A stretch of DNA of 64,000 nt from Blastococcus colisei (GCF_006717095.1 NZ_VFQE01000002.1:248001-312000), one strand, 5' to 3'. Shown: positions 53,407 through 62,792, counted from the first letter of the stretch. Numbers and translations are program-made. Notes: generated from the sequence alone by a model not told the origin.

Positions 53407-55206
53407 TCACTCGCCGCCCTCCTCCAGGCGCCGGATCTCCTCGTCGACGATCGACGGGTCCAGCTTGGCGAAGATCGGCTTCGGCGGGGCCAGTGGCGTC
53501 CCGGGAGCTGCGAGCGGCGTGGATGCCCAGACCGCCTGCCCCTGCTCGTAGGAGCCGGTGATGATCGGGTACGGCGACCCCTCGTCGAGGTCGGTGACCT
53601 CCTCGACCCGCGGCGCGACCGACCACACGCCGGTCCCGCCGAGCAGTTCGTGCACCTGCTGCGAGGAGTGCGGGAGGAACGGCGTCAGCAGCGCGTTGCA
53701 GTCCTTGATCGCCTGCAGTGCGGTGTGCAGGACGGTGTCCCGCCGGGCCGGGTCCTCCTTGAGCTTCCACGGGGCCTGGTCCGACAGGTACTTGTTCGCC
53801 TCGCCGACGACCCGCATGGCCTCGGTGATCGCCGCCTTCTGCCGGTTGCGCGACAGCAGGTCGCCCACGGGGGCGAACGCCCCCGACGTGGTGGCCAGCA
53901 GCGCGCGGTCGTCGTCGGTCAGCTCCCCGGGCGTCGGGACGGCGCCGACGTTCTTCGCCGCCATCGACACCGACCGGTTGACCAGGTTGCCCCAGCCGGC
54001 GACCAGCTCGTCGTTGTTGCGGCGCAGGAACTCCGCCCAGGTGAAGTCGGTGTCCTGATTCTCCGGGCCGGCGACGGCGATGAAGTAGCGCAGCGCGTCG
54101 GCGTCGTACCGGGCCAGGAAGTCCCGCACGTAGATGACGACGTTCCGGGAGGAGGAGAACTTGCGGCCCTCCATGGTCAGGAACTCGCTCGAGACCACCT
54201 CGGTCGGCAGGTTCAGCCGGCCGTAGGAGCCCGGCGTCCCGCCCTTGTCGCCCTCGCCGTTGTAGCCGAGCAACTGGGCGGGCCAGATCTCGGAGTGGAA
54301 GACGATGTTGTCCTTGCCCATGAAGTAGTAGGCGTCGGCGTCCGGCGACTGCCACCACTGCCGCCAGGCCTCCGGGTCCCCCGACCGGCGGGCCCACTCG
54401 ATCGACGCCGACAGGTACCCCACGACGGCGTCGAACCAGACGTAGATGCGCTTGTCGGGCCGGTCGCGCCAGCCGTCCAGGGGCACCGGGACACCCCAGT
54501 CGATGTCGCGGGTGTAGCTGCGCGGCTTGAGGTCCTCGAGCAGGTTGACGCTGAAGTTCAGCACGTTGGAGCGCCAGTTCGTGCGCGTGCCCAGCCAGTC
54601 GCCCAGCGCCCGGGCGAACGCCGGCAGGTCGAGGAAGTAGTGCTCCTCCTCGACGAACTTCGGCGTCTCCCCGTTGATCTTGCTGACCGGCTTGATCAGG
54701 TCGATCGGATCCAGCTGGTTGCCGCAGTTGTCGCACTGGTCGCCGCGCGCGCCGTCGTAGCCGCAGATCGGGCAGGTGCCCTCGATGTAGCGGTCGGGCA
54801 GGGTGCGCCCGGTCGACGGGCTGATCGCGCCGAGCGTCGTCTTCGGGAAGACGTAGCCGTTCTTCAGCAGACCCAGGAAGATCTCCTGGCTGACGGCGGC
54901 GTGGTTGGCCGTCGTCGTCCGGGTGAAGAGGTCGTAGCTCAGCCCGAGGGACTGCAGGTCCCCCACGATGATCCGGTTGTTCCGGTCGGCGATTTCCCGG
55001 GGCGTCACGCCCTCGGCGTCGGCGGCGACCGTGATCGGGGTGCCGTGCTCGTCGGTCCCGCTGACCATGAGGACGTCGTCCCCGGCCATGCGGTGGTACC
55101 GGCTGAAGACGTCGGAGGGGACGCCGAACCCGGAGACGTGGCCGATGTGCCTCGGCCCGTTCGCATAGGGCCAGGCGACTGCGGTCAGGATGTGCCGATC
55201 ACTCAC
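53407..55206 (-). CDS. metG: methionyl-tRNA synthetase
   Basis: A 599-residue class Ia synthetase. The HIGH motif is in [14 protein letters not shown] near residue 19. A single four-Cys zinc knuckle ([18 protein letters not shown]) marks the connective peptide. The KMSKS loop appears as GRKFSSSRN near 338. There is no C-terminal EMAPII/Trbp111 dimer domain, matching other actinobacterial MetRS. GTG 55206 ([18 protein letters not shown]) is the family start. A dispersed palindrome lies immediately after the stop. Confidence 0.96.
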   Translation of the reverse strand: MSDRHILTAVAWPYANGPRHIGHVSGFGVPSDVFSRYHRMAGDDVLMVSGTDEHGTPITVAADAEGVTPREIADRNNRIIVGDLQSLGLSYDLFTRTTTANHAAVSQEIFLGLLKNGYVFPKTTLGAISPSTGRTLPDRYIEGTCPICGYDGARGDQCDNCGNQLDPIDLIKPVSKINGETPKFVEEEHYFLDLPAFARALGDWLGTRTNWRSNVLNFSVNLLEDLKPRSYTRDIDWGVPVPLDGWRDRPDKRIYVWFDAVVGYLSASIEWARRSGDPEAWRQWWQSPDADAYYFMGKDNIVFHSEIWPAQLLGYNGEGDKGGTPGSYGRLNLPTEVVSSEFLTMEGRKFSSSRNVVIYVRDFLARYDADALRYFIAVAGPENQDTDFTWAEFLRRNNDELVAGWGNLVNRSVSMAAKNVGAVPTPGELTDDDRALLATTSGAFAPVGDLLSRNRQKAAITEAMRVVGEANKYLSDQAPWKLKEDPARRDTVLHTALQAIKDCNALLTPFLPHSSQQVHELLGGTGVWSVAPRVEEVTDLDEGSPYPIITGSYEQGQAVWASTPLAAPGTPLAPPKPIFAKLDPSIVDEEIRRLEEGGE

Positions 55207-55244
55207 AGGGCAACAGTACGGAGCGCCGTCCAGCCGGGTTCGCG

Positions 55245-55892
55245 TCAGTCCTGGCTGTAGACGACCGAGGCCGGGTCGCCGACGTCGCCGGCGGGGACCG
55301 GCTCCAGCACCGCGACGGCGCACAGCGAGAAACCGATGGCCCCCAGCGTGACCGTGGCCAGCAGGCGGTGGGCCTGGACCGGGTCGGGGCGACGGGTCCG
55401 TGCGCGGGGACCCTGGGCGATCCAGCGCTCCGCCGACGGCGCGCCCGCCAGTAGCAGCTTGCCGACCGGGACGGCCAGGGCCAGCAGACCCAGTGCCGGC
55501 ACCGGCAGCGAGGTGGGATTGACGAACGGCGTGACGGTCGCGACCACGAGCAGGCCGGCCACGAGGCCCATCTCGGCGTAGGCGACGCCCGTCAGCAGCG
55601 AGCGGCCGGCGCCGTCGACCATGGCGGCAGCACTCCCGGCGCAGAGCACGATCCAGCCGGCGAGGACGACGAGGACGACGGCGACGAGCCACCCGGGCGC
55701 GCGCCCCGCGGAGAGCAGGCCGTCCAGGCCCGTGAGGGAGACGGCCAGGAGGGCGATCGCCTCGACGACGCCGATGACCCCGGCACCGACGACGGCCAGC
55801 GGGACCCGGCGGGTGGTGGCCGGCGTCTCGACGGCCGCGCGCACGGCGGCGCGGCCCTGCGGGGCTGCGAAGGTGTCGAGGACGGCTGCCAC
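55245..55892 (-). CDS. small polytopic membrane protein, function unknown
   Basis: A 215-residue protein with about five hydrophobic helices ([43 protein letters not shown] and others) and a short basic loop ([13 protein letters not shown]). No family recognised. It lies directly upstream of metG on the same strand (38-bp gap). The ATG at 55892 is plausible, but the ribosome binding site is weak. Confidence 0.65.
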   Translation of the reverse strand: MAAVLDTFAAPQGRAAVRAAVETPATTRRVPLAVVGAGVIGVVEAIALLAVSLTGLDGLLSAGRAPGWLVAVVLVVLAGWIVLCAGSAAAMVDGAGRSLLTGVAYAEMGLVAGLLVVATVTPFVNPTSLPVPALGLLALAVPVGKLLLAGAPSAERWIAQGPRARTRRPDPVQAHRLLATVTLGAIGFSLCAVAVLEPVPAGDVGDPASVVYSQD

Positions 55893-56070
55893 ACAGGTCA
55901 GCTCGACCCGTCAGGGCCGCGGCTGAAGAGCCCGGCGGTCGTTCTCACCCGTGGGGGTGAGGGTGCGTCAGGCCTCCCGCGCGGCGGTCGCGGCCGCGGC
56001 GTCCTCCCGGTTCCTCCACGATCCGGATGCCTAGGCTGCACCCGCCGGATCGATCTCAGGAAGGTGGGCG
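55893..56070. promoter_or_regulatory. divergent region between membrane-protein gene and corA
   Basis: Contains the plus-strand hairpin CTCACCC-GTGG-GGGTGAG (55944-55961), a -10-like TAGGCT at 56032-56037, and AGGAAGG 6 nt before the corA ATG. I see no Mg2+ riboswitch (M-box) fold, but I cannot exclude one without folding. Confidence 0.35.
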
Positions 56071-57180
56071 ATGGCCGACACCGACACGCCCCCGGACCTC
56101 CCGGTGGGTCCTTCCCCGGCGCATCCTCCGACCCTGCGCCCGCGGCCGGCCGGCGCGCCGAGATCAGCGCCGGCGCGCCGCGCCGACGCGGACGTCGTCG
56201 TCGACTGCGCCGTGTACGTGGACGGCCACCGGCAGGCCCCGGTCCCGCCGGAGGACGCCCTGCGGACGGCGGTGGCTCAGGGCGGGTTCGTCTGGCTCGG
56301 CCTCTACGAGCCGACCGAGACCGAGCTCGCCGCGATCGGGAACCGGTACGGGCTCCACCCGCTGGCGGTCGAGGACGCCGTCTACGCCCACCAGCGACCC
56401 AAGCTCGAGCAGTACGACGACGCCCTGTTCATGGTGCTCAAGACGGCGACGTACGTGGCGCACGAGGAGCTGACGGCGACCAGCGAGGTGGTCGACACCG
56501 GCGAGGTGATGGTCTTCCTCGGTGCGAACTACGTGATCACCGTGCGGCACGGCGAGCACTCCGGGCTCGCCGGCCTGCGCGTGCGCCTCGAGGAGCAGCG
56601 CGAGCTGCTGTGCCTGGGGCCGGCCTCGGTGCTCTACGCCGTCGCGGACCTCGTGGTGGACACGTTCGTGGAGGTCGCCGGCGCGGTGACCGACGACGTC
56701 GACGAGCTCGAGGCCTCCGTCTTCAGCCCCGAGCGCACCGACGACATCGGCCGGCTCTACCAGCTCAAGCGGGAGCTGATGGGCCTGCGCAAGGCGGTCG
56801 GGCCGCTGGAGCTGCCGCTGCAGAAGCTGGCGGAGCGGCAGATCGACGTCGTCCCGGACGCCATGCGGTCCTACTTCCGGGACGTCCAGGACCACGCCAT
56901 CCGGGTGCGCGACCAGGTCGGCGGCCTCGACGAGCTCCTGTCGTCGATCCTGCAGGCGTCCCTGGCCCGGACGACGCTGGCCGACAACGAGGACATGCGG
57001 AAGATCTCGGCCTACGCCGGCATCATCGCCGTCCCCACCGCGATCGCCGGAATCTACGGGATGAACTTCGAGTTCATGCCCGAGCTCGAGTGGCGGTACG
57101 GCTACCCGGTGGTGCTGCTGGTGATCGCGACGATCGTGCTGCTGCTCTACCGCGGCTTCAAACGGAACGGCTGGCTGTAA
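56071..57180 (+). CDS. corA: CorA-family magnesium/cobalt channel
   Basis: A 369-residue pentameric divalent-cation channel. A Pro/Arg-rich N-terminal tail precedes the cytoplasmic alpha/beta domain (HPLAVEDAVYAHQRPKLEQYDD is a family landmark) and the long stalk helix. The pore signature GIYGMN is at residues 327-332 with the acidic loop FEFMPELEW, followed by TM2 and a basic tail. ATG 56071 has AGGAAGG upstream. The gene ends 18 bp before a dispersed palindrome. Confidence 0.95.
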   Translation: MADTDTPPDLPVGPSPAHPPTLRPRPAGAPRSAPARRADADVVVDCAVYVDGHRQAPVPPEDALRTAVAQGGFVWLGLYEPTETELAAIGNRYGLHPLAVEDAVYAHQRPKLEQYDDALFMVLKTATYVAHEELTATSEVVDTGEVMVFLGANYVITVRHGEHSGLAGLRVRLEEQRELLCLGPASVLYAVADLVVDTFVEVAGAVTDDVDELEASVFSPERTDDIGRLYQLKRELMGLRKAVGPLELPLQKLAERQIDVVPDAMRSYFRDVQDHAIRVRDQVGGLDELLSSILQASLARTTLADNEDMRKISAYAGIIAVPTAIAGIYGMNFEFMPELEWRYGYPVVLLVIATIVLLLYRGFKRNGWL

Positions 57181-57197
57181 GCGGCCCCCCGCCCCCG

Positions 57198-57256
57198 GGC
57201 ATAGGTACCTATACGTGCATTTCCGCCACGCCGATGCAGGTATAGGTACCTATGCC
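57198..57256. repeat. dispersed palindromic element, copy 2
   Basis: Arms of 23 bp (57198-57220 and 57234-57256) are reverse complements with one mismatch, around a 13-bp loop. The arm core is GGCATAGGTACCTATACG. It lies between corA and the AbiEi/DUF559 gene. Confidence 0.9.
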
Positions 57257-57345
57257 TCAGTCACCGGCACGGGCTTCGCCACGGTTGTCCACAGGCAAGC
57301 AGATCGGCGCCCACCAGCGCGCCGGGCATCGGCACTCTCTGCGGC

Positions 57346-58269
57346 ATGGATTGGCGAGCGGTGGTCCGGGACGCGCTGGACGAGAACGGTGGGCTGGCGA
57401 CGCGGCGCCAGCTGCTCGAACGCATCCCGGCCGTCGTCCTCGACGGGCACATCGGCCGTCGCAATCTTCTCCGAGTCTTTCCGCACGTCTACCGCCACCG
57501 TGATGTTGCGTTCGACGACCACGCTCTCTTGCGTGCCGCGTTGCTGCACGCAGGTCCCGTCGCAGCTCTCAGCCACACGACAGCACTCGCCGTGTGGGGC
57601 CTGCGCGGACTTGAGCGGCCGCTGCACCTGACGGTCGACCAAGGGCTGAAACGGACGGGCGCACTCGACCTCGTGGTGCACCGACGGCTGCGCTTCGACC
57701 CGGGATCGGATCAGTGCATCGAACGTCAGGGCCTGCGCGTGACGCGGCTTCCGCGCACGCTCGTCGACTCGTGGCCGCTGCTACCCACGCAGGAACGGCG
57801 TCCATTGGTCCTCGATGTCAGCCGGCGAGGCCTCGTGACCCCCGCTCAGGTCCGGGAAGCCCTGAGTGAGCGCTCCAACGTGGCCGGGCGCCGAGCACTG
57901 CTCCAAGCGATCGATCTCATCGAGGACGGCGTGCAGAGCGAGCTGGAGGCCCACGGGGTCCTCAATGTGTTCAGGCATCATTCTCTGCCGCGGAGCGTCG
58001 GGCAGCGTGCGGTCGATCTGCCGACCGGACGGATCCGACTAGACCGCTGCTGGCCAGAGGTGAAGCTCGCGGTCGAACTCGACGGTGCGGCTCACCACAC
58101 CTCGCCCGAGGACCGCCAGAAGGATCTCGCCCGCGATCGTGAGCTGGCGGCGCTGGGCTGGGTCGTTCTCCGATTCACCTACGCCGACGTGTTGCGGGAC
58201 CCGGAGGGCGTCCGGGCCAAGGTGCTCGCCGTCTACACCGCCCGCATGCGGCAGTTGCGCGCCGGCTGA
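57346..58269 (+). CDS. AbiEi-like winged helix plus DUF559-type endonuclease protein
   Basis: A 307-residue protein. The N-terminal part (about 1-60, GGLATRRQLLERIP, LLRVFPHVYRH) matches the winged-helix domain of AbiEi-type antitoxins. The middle (about 75-150, LSHTTALAVWGL, RLPRTLVDSWPLL) is typical of the same family. The C-terminal part (about 215-300) has the PD-(D/E)XK-like DUF559 pattern: VKLAVELDGAAHH, RDRELAALGWVVLRFTYADVL. No AbiEii toxin gene is adjacent. The gene is bracketed by two copies of the dispersed palindrome and has somewhat lower GC than its neighbours. It interrupts an otherwise housekeeping region, so it is probably acquired. A role in defence or element maintenance is inference. 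Confidence 0.82.
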   Translation: MDWRAVVRDALDENGGLATRRQLLERIPAVVLDGHIGRRNLLRVFPHVYRHRDVAFDDHALLRAALLHAGPVAALSHTTALAVWGLRGLERPLHLTVDQGLKRTGALDLVVHRRLRFDPGSDQCIERQGLRVTRLPRTLVDSWPLLPTQERRPLVLDVSRRGLVTPAQVREALSERSNVAGRRALLQAIDLIEDGVQSELEAHGVLNVFRHHSLPRSVGQRAVDLPTGRIRLDRCWPEVKLAVELDGAAHHTSPEDRQKDLARDRELAALGWVVLRFTYADVLRDPEGVRAKVLAVYTARMRQLRAG

Positions 58270-58274
58270 CCACG

Positions 58275-58343
58275 CCCCAGGCATAGGTACCAATACGTGC
58301 GTCGTGGGCTCCCAGACGCACGTATAGGTACCTATGCCTGGGG
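58275..58343. repeat. dispersed palindromic element, copy 3 (most complete)
   Basis: Two 28-bp arms (58275-58302 and 58316-58343) are reverse complements with a single mismatch, around a 13-bp loop. The outer ends are CCCCAGGC/GCCTGGGG. The right arm encodes the last residues (Pro-Gln-Ala) and TAG stop of rsmI, exactly as copy 1 does for ppx. Confidence 0.92.
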
Positions 58344-59183
58344 CGGCTTGTGGGCGACGACGGCGTCGTAGACGGTCCGGCGCGGCAGGCCGGTGCGGAC
58401 GACGATGGCGCGGATGGCGTCCTTGCGGGTCGCCCCGGCGGCCTCCTCCGCGGCCACCGCGGCGGCCAGGTCGGCCGGCTCCAGGGCGACCGGGGCAGCG
58501 GTCGCGCCGGCGACGACGAGGGTGATCTCGCCCTTCACGCCCTCGGCGGCCCACTCCGCCAGCTCGGCCAGCGGCCCGCGACGGATCTCCTCGTAGGTCT
58601 TGGTCAGCTCGCGGCACACGGCCGCCTCGCGGTCGGCTCCGAAGGCCGCCGCGGCGTCGGCCAGCGCGTCGGCCAGCCGGTGCGGTGACTCGAAGAAGAC
58701 CATCGTCCGCCGCTCGTCGGCCAGCGCCGCCAGCGCCGAGCGCCGCTCACCCCCGCGACGGGGCAGGAAACCCTCGAAGCAGAACCGGTCCACCGGCAGC
58801 CCCGACACCGCCAACGCCGTCGTCACCGCCGACGGCCCGGGCACCGACGTCACCGGCACGCCCGCCTCGATCGCCGCGCGCACCAGCGTGTAGCCGGGGT
58901 CGGAGACCGACGGCATGCCGGCGTCGGTGAGCAGCAGCACCGTCGCGCCGTCGTCCAGCGCCGACAGCAGCCCGGGCAGCCGGGCCTTCTCCACCGACTC
59001 GTGGAAGGTCACCACCCGTCCGGTGAAGGTGACCCCGAGATCGGAGGCGAGCCGGTGCAGCCGGCGGGTGTCCTCCACGGCGAGCACGTCGGCCGAGGCC
59101 ATCACCTCGCGCAGCCGCGGGCCGACGTCGCCCGGCTGCCCGAGGGGTGCACCACCCAGCACCAGCCGACCGCTCACGCGCAC
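58332..59183 (-). CDS. rsmI: 16S rRNA (cytidine1402-2'-O)-methyltransferase
   Basis: A 283-residue tetrapyrrole-methylase-fold enzyme that 2'-O-methylates C1402 in the decoding centre. Landmarks: LVLGGAPLGQPGDVGPRLRE at the start, VLAVEDTRRLHRL, TDAGMPSVSDPGYTLVRAA near 87, VPGPSAVTTALAVSGLP near 118, and FFESPHRL near 168. GTG 59183 or GTG 59177 (better spacing from AGG) may be the start. The C-terminal residues and stop come from the dispersed palindrome. Divergent from pmt, as in M. tuberculosis. Confidence 0.94.
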   Translation of the reverse strand: MRVSGRLVLGGAPLGQPGDVGPRLREVMASADVLAVEDTRRLHRLASDLGVTFTGRVVTFHESVEKARLPGLLSALDDGATVLLLTDAGMPSVSDPGYTLVRAAIEAGVPVTSVPGPSAVTTALAVSGLPVDRFCFEGFLPRRGGERRSALAALADERRTMVFFESPHRLADALADAAAAFGADREAAVCRELTKTYEEIRRGPLAELAEWAAEGVKGEITLVVAGATAAPVALEPADLAAAVAAEEAAGATRKDAIRAIVVRTGLPRRTVYDAVVAHKPPQA

Positions 59184-59230
59184 GAGCCTGTCACGGTCTC
59201 TCGGCGCAGCGGTCCACCTACCCTGCAGTC

Positions 59231-60748
59231 ATGGCGGTGCTGGCTCCCGAGCAGGCGGAGACGGCACCGCAGCCACCCGTCGCGGCCCGGGCCACCCGCC
59301 GATGGCCCCTCCCGCGTCCCCGCCGCGACGTTCCTCCTCCGCTTCCCGACGACCGCCGGCTCTCCTGGATCCTCACCGCGATCCTGGGCGTGACCGCCCT
59401 CGCCGTCCGGCTGTGGGGCATCAGCTATCCCAGGGACCTGCTCTTCGACGAGGCGTACTACCCACCCGAGGCGCGCGAGCTGCTGACCTGGGGTTTCGAG
59501 TACAACCGCGGCTACTCGTTCATCGTCCACCCGCCGCTGGGCAAGTGGCTGATCGCGGCCGGCGAGCAGCTGTTCGGCTACAACTCCTTCGGCTGGCGGT
59601 TCCCGTCGGCGGTGGCCGGCACGATCGCCGTCGTCGTCCTGGTGCGGCTGGCCCGGCGGCTCACCGGATCGACCCTGCTGGGCCTGCTGGCGGGCCTGCT
59701 GCTCGCCCTCGACGCGTTCTCGTTCACCCTCTCGCGGATCGGCCTGCTCGACGTCTTCCTGCAGGTGTTCGTCGTCTCGGCGGTCGCCTGCCTCGTGGTG
59801 GACCGCGACGTCGTGCGGGCACGGGTGCGGGCGATGGCGGCGCCGGCGCGGCTCGGTCCGCGGGGCTGGCGGATCGCGGCCGGCGTCCTGTTCGGGTGCG
59901 CCTGCGCGGTGAAGTGGAGCGGCGTCTGGTTCCTCGCCTTCTTCGCGATCCTGAGCCTGTTCTGGGACCGGGCGGCGTGGCGCGAGGCCCGCGTCCCGAG
60001 CCCCACCAGGACGACGGTCCGCCGGGGCCTGCCCGGTGCGCTGTGGGCGCTGGCCGCCGTCCCCGTGCTCACCTACCTGACGTCGTTCACCGGGTGGTAT
60101 CTGGGTGAGACCTCGCAGGGCAAGGCGTGGGCGCAGCAGAATCCCGAGACCGCCTTTCCCTGGATCCCCGACGCCCTCCGCTCGCTGTGGCACGAGCACG
60201 CTCAGTGGCTGGAGTTCCACAACGGGCTGTCCTCGCCACACCCGTGGGAATCGGGGCCGTGGTCCTGGCTGGTCGACGGGCGGCCGATCCTGCTGTGGAA
60301 CCCCCAGGGCCTCACCGATTCCGCCGGCGACCAGGTGATCCGCTACATCCTGATGCTCGGGACACCGACCCTCTGGTTCGCGTTCGCGCCCGCGCTGCTG
60401 TGGCTGGGCTGGCGCATCGTCGCGCGCCGGGACCCGGCGGCGATCCCGGTGGCCGTGGGGATCGCGGCGGGCTGGCTCACCTGGTTCCTCAACCTCGACC
60501 GCACGATGTTCATCTTCTACATGGCCCCCGCCCTGCCCTTCTTCGTCCTGGCGGTCGTCCTCGCGCTCCAGGACGTCCTGGGCCGGCACCACGCCGATCC
60601 GCTCCGGCGGCAGATCGGGCTGGGTGCGGTGTGCCTCTACGTGGCGCTGGTGGCGGCCACCTTCGTCTTCTTCTACCCGGTGCTCACCGGGCAGCCGCTG
60701 TCGCACCCGGAGTGGCTGCTGCGCATGTGGTTCCCCTCCTGGTTCTGA
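59231..60748 (+). CDS. pmt: protein O-mannosyltransferase, Pmt/GT39 family
   Basis: A 505-residue membrane glycosyltransferase that mannosylates secreted proteins, using polyprenyl-phosphate mannose, during Sec export. About 11 membrane segments. The first loop carries LLFDEAYYPPEARELL with the essential Asp-Glu pair, followed by HPPLGKWLIAAGEQLFG. LDAFSFTLSRIGLLDVFLQVF and AVKWSGVWF are further GT39 landmarks. The N-terminal 45 residues are a Pro/Arg-rich cytoplasmic tail. Divergent from rsmI, an arrangement conserved in actinobacteria. Confidence 0.93.
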   Translation: MAVLAPEQAETAPQPPVAARATRRWPLPRPRRDVPPPLPDDRRLSWILTAILGVTALAVRLWGISYPRDLLFDEAYYPPEARELLTWGFEYNRGYSFIVHPPLGKWLIAAGEQLFGYNSFGWRFPSAVAGTIAVVVLVRLARRLTGSTLLGLLAGLLLALDAFSFTLSRIGLLDVFLQVFVVSAVACLVVDRDVVRARVRAMAAPARLGPRGWRIAAGVLFGCACAVKWSGVWFLAFFAILSLFWDRAAWREARVPSPTRTTVRRGLPGALWALAAVPVLTYLTSFTGWYLGETSQGKAWAQQNPETAFPWIPDALRSLWHEHAQWLEFHNGLSSPHPWESGPWSWLVDGRPILLWNPQGLTDSAGDQVIRYILMLGTPTLWFAFAPALLWLGWRIVARRDPAAIPVAVGIAAGWLTWFLNLDRTMFIFYMAPALPFFVLAVVLALQDVLGRHHADPLRRQIGLGAVCLYVALVAATFVFFYPVLTGQPLSHPEWLLRMWFPSWF

Positions 60749-60789
60749 GGCCTACGGTGGCGGGACCGGCCGGGACGGAGGGGACGACG

Positions 60790-61578
60790 ATGACCGAGGA
60801 CCGCCCCGCCGTGCTCACCGAGACCGACGGCGACATCTGGCGGATCACCCTGGACCGACCGGAGACCGGCAACGCCCTGACGCCGGCGCTCGCCGCGGAG
60901 CTCGCCGCCGCTCTCGCCGCCCGGCCCGAGCGGACGCGGGTCGTCCTCCTGCTGGCCAACGGGCCGCGCTTCTGCGTCGGCGGCGACGTGCGGTCCTTCG
61001 CCGGCGCCGACGACCCCGGCGCCTTCGTCGGGCAGCTGGCGCACGACTGGCACGAGGTCGTCCGGACGGTCCTCTCCTGCCCCGTCCCGGTGGTCGCCGG
61101 CGTGCAGGGCGCCGTCGCCGGAGCAGGCGTCGGGTTGGTCGGCGCCTGCGACCTGGTGGTGTGCGCCCGGACGACGACGATCCGCCCGGCCTACGGCGCG
61201 ATCGGTTTCTCCCCCGACGGCGGCACGTCCTGGGCGCTGGCGCGCTCGCTGGGCGCTCCGCGGGCACTGGACCTGATGCTCACCAACGGCTCGCTGACCG
61301 CCGCCGAGGCGCACCTCACCGGCCTGGTGGCGCGCCTGGTCGAGGACGACGAGCTGCGCGCCGCCACCGAGCAGGTCGCCCGCGAGATCGCCGCCGGACC
61401 GATCCGGGCGATGGTCCGCACCCGGGCCCTGGTCCGGGGGGCCGCGACCCGCACGTTCGGGGAGCAGCTGGACGATGAGGCGCAGCTCATCGCCGAGTCG
61501 GCGGCCGACCCCGAGGGCCGCGAGGGCGTGCGGGCCTTCGTCGAGAAGCGGGCCCCGGACTTCCGCAGCGCCCGCTGA
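60790..61578 (+). CDS. enoyl-CoA hydratase/isomerase family protein
   Basis: A 262-residue crotonase-fold protein. The first oxyanion-hole segment is RFCVGGDVRSFAG near residue 60; the second is GAVAGAGVGLVGACDLVV near 105-122. A Glu of typical hydratases is not clearly conserved (AYGAIGFSPDGGTSW follows), so isomerase or another crotonase activity is possible. The gene is 42 bp after pmt, on the same strand. Confidence 0.85.
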   Translation: MTEDRPAVLTETDGDIWRITLDRPETGNALTPALAAELAAALAARPERTRVVLLLANGPRFCVGGDVRSFAGADDPGAFVGQLAHDWHEVVRTVLSCPVPVVAGVQGAVAGAGVGLVGACDLVVCARTTTIRPAYGAIGFSPDGGTSWALARSLGAPRALDLMLTNGSLTAAEAHLTGLVARLVEDDELRAATEQVAREIAAGPIRAMVRTRALVRGAATRTFGEQLDDEAQLIAESAADPEGREGVRAFVEKRAPDFRSAR

Positions 61579-61581
61579 CGG

Positions 61582-61830
61582 TCAGTTCCCCCGGCTGCCG
61601 CGGTCCAGGCGCAGGAGCCCGACGACGACGAGCACCAGCGCGAGGACGACGGCGAGCGCGATCAGCACCCGCGCGAGGGGGCCGACGTCGGACCACACGC
61701 CGCTGAGCCCGTCGGCGAGGAACCAGGCCCCGATCGCCGCGACCACCGCCCGGGCGATCCAGCGGAACCGGATCGCGCGCTCGTCGTCCGGTCGGCGCTC
61801 GTCCGGTCCGCGCTCACCATCCGCGCTCAC
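61582..61830 (-). CDS. small membrane protein with two helices
   Basis: An 82-residue protein: a charged N-terminus (GERGPDERRPDDERA), two hydrophobic helices (VVAAIGAWFLADGLSGVW and VLIALAVVLALVLVVVGLL) and a basic C-terminus. No family recognised. It starts at GTG 61830 and converges on the enoyl-CoA hydratase gene with a 3-bp gap. Confidence 0.6.
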   Translation of the reverse strand: MSADGERGPDERRPDDERAIRFRWIARAVVAAIGAWFLADGLSGVWSDVGPLARVLIALAVVLALVLVVVGLLRLDRGSRGN

Positions 61831-61937
61831 GTGGTCTCCTCGTCAACGGCGAACGCCGCCGGGGCGGCGGGCCCCGACGGCGTCGGCTGGATCGTGCTGT
61901 GCTGTTTCGTGGTGCGCTTCGTCGTGCGGTGAAGGTG

Positions 61938-62011
61938 TGGAGCTGAGGGGAGTTGAACCCCTGACCCCCTCGATGCGAACGAGGTGCGCTACCGGACTGC
62001 GCCACAGCCCC
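61938..62011 (-). tRNA. tRNA-Ala(CGC)
   Basis: A 74-nt cloverleaf on the minus strand. Acceptor GGGGCTG/CAGCTCC with discriminator A; T arm CAGGG-GTTCAACT-CCCCT; anticodon stem CCTCG/CGAGG with loop TTCGCAT, giving CGC. The alanine-specific G3-U70 pair is present. Confidence 0.95.
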
Positions 62012-62087
62012 TTCGAGGAGCGAGTTTAGCGTCCCGGCTCCCCGACGCCACCACCGGGGCGGCACCGGGGAGCCGGGTCGTCAGCGA

Positions 62088-62792
62088 TCAGCCGTTGGCC
62101 ACCCGGCGGGGCTGGTACTCGTCGATGTCGGCGAAGCCGATGTCGTCGTCGTCCAGACCGACCACGGCGCTGTGCTGCCAGCCGGCCGGGGCCGGCGTGC
62201 GGGCGGCGACGATGCGGCCCATCGGGAACGCGTGCACCGGCGCCAGCGGCACGCTCGGGTGCGGCAGCTTCGGCAGGTTCTGCTGCGCCACGGTCTCGTG
62301 CAGTTCGACGTCCCGCTGCACGGGCACGGGCGCCGGACGCGGAGCGGGGGTCCGCATCGCCGCGCGGGCCGCGGCACGGGCGGCCCGGCGGGCGGCCAGC
62401 CGCTCGCGGCGGGCCACCTTGCGCAGGACCAGCACGTAGCCGACGACGGCGGCGTCGAAGAGCCCCTGCGCCACCCACAGCCACGGGCTGTACACGAGCG
62501 CACCGACCAGCGTCAGCGCGGCCAGGGCCACCAGGCCCGCCAGTGTGCGACGCCGGAGGGCGTGCACGTCCACCTGCAGCTCACCACTGGTGCGCAGCAG
62601 GTCACGGTCGATCGACACCCGCTCGGTGTCGGCGTGGACGACAGGGTCCACCGCCCGCCGGCGCTGCAGCGTCCGACCGGAGTCAGCCAACCCCAGCTGG
62701 CCGGTCCGTGCGTCGCCGCGGGTCACCACCATGGGCACCAGCACGACGAACCACAGCACGACCAGAGCGGCCAAGAGCACGCCCGATCCCAT
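62088..62792 (-). CDS. glpR: GlpR-like membrane protein (receptor of gephyrin-like Glp)
   Basis: A 234-residue protein. An N-terminal helix (about 4-22, VLLAALVVLWFVVLVPMVV) is followed by a long cytoplasmic linker, two adjacent helices (about 88-125), an Arg/Ala-rich stretch, and an acidic Pro-containing C-terminus ending DDIGFADIDEYQPRRVANG. Layout and neighbours (rimJ then glp) match Rv0996 and the corynebacterial Glp receptor that anchors gephyrin-like Glp at the division site and pole. ATG 62792 has AGGTGG 7 nt upstream. Assignment rests on synteny and topology. Confidence 0.75.
   Translation of the reverse strand: MGSGVLLAALVVLWFVVLVPMVVTRGDARTGQLGLADSGRTLQRRRAVDPVVHADTERVSIDRDLLRTSGELQVDVHALRRRTLAGLVALAALTLVGALVYSPWLWVAQGLFDAAVVGYVLVLRKVARRERLAARRAARAAARAAMRTPAPRPAPVPVQRDVELHETVAQQNLPKLPHPSVPLAPVHAFPMGRIVAARTPAPAGWQHSAVVGLDDDDIGFADIDEYQPRRVANG

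Noticed and set aside
55893-56070. Mg2+ riboswitch upstream of corA
   Set aside because: Only a simple hairpin is visible; the complex conserved M-box core was not recognised.
57198-58343. Insertion sequence with a transposase
   Set aside because: The flanked gene has AbiEi and DUF559 features, not DDE, HUH or serine recombinase motifs, and I saw no target-site duplication around the pair.
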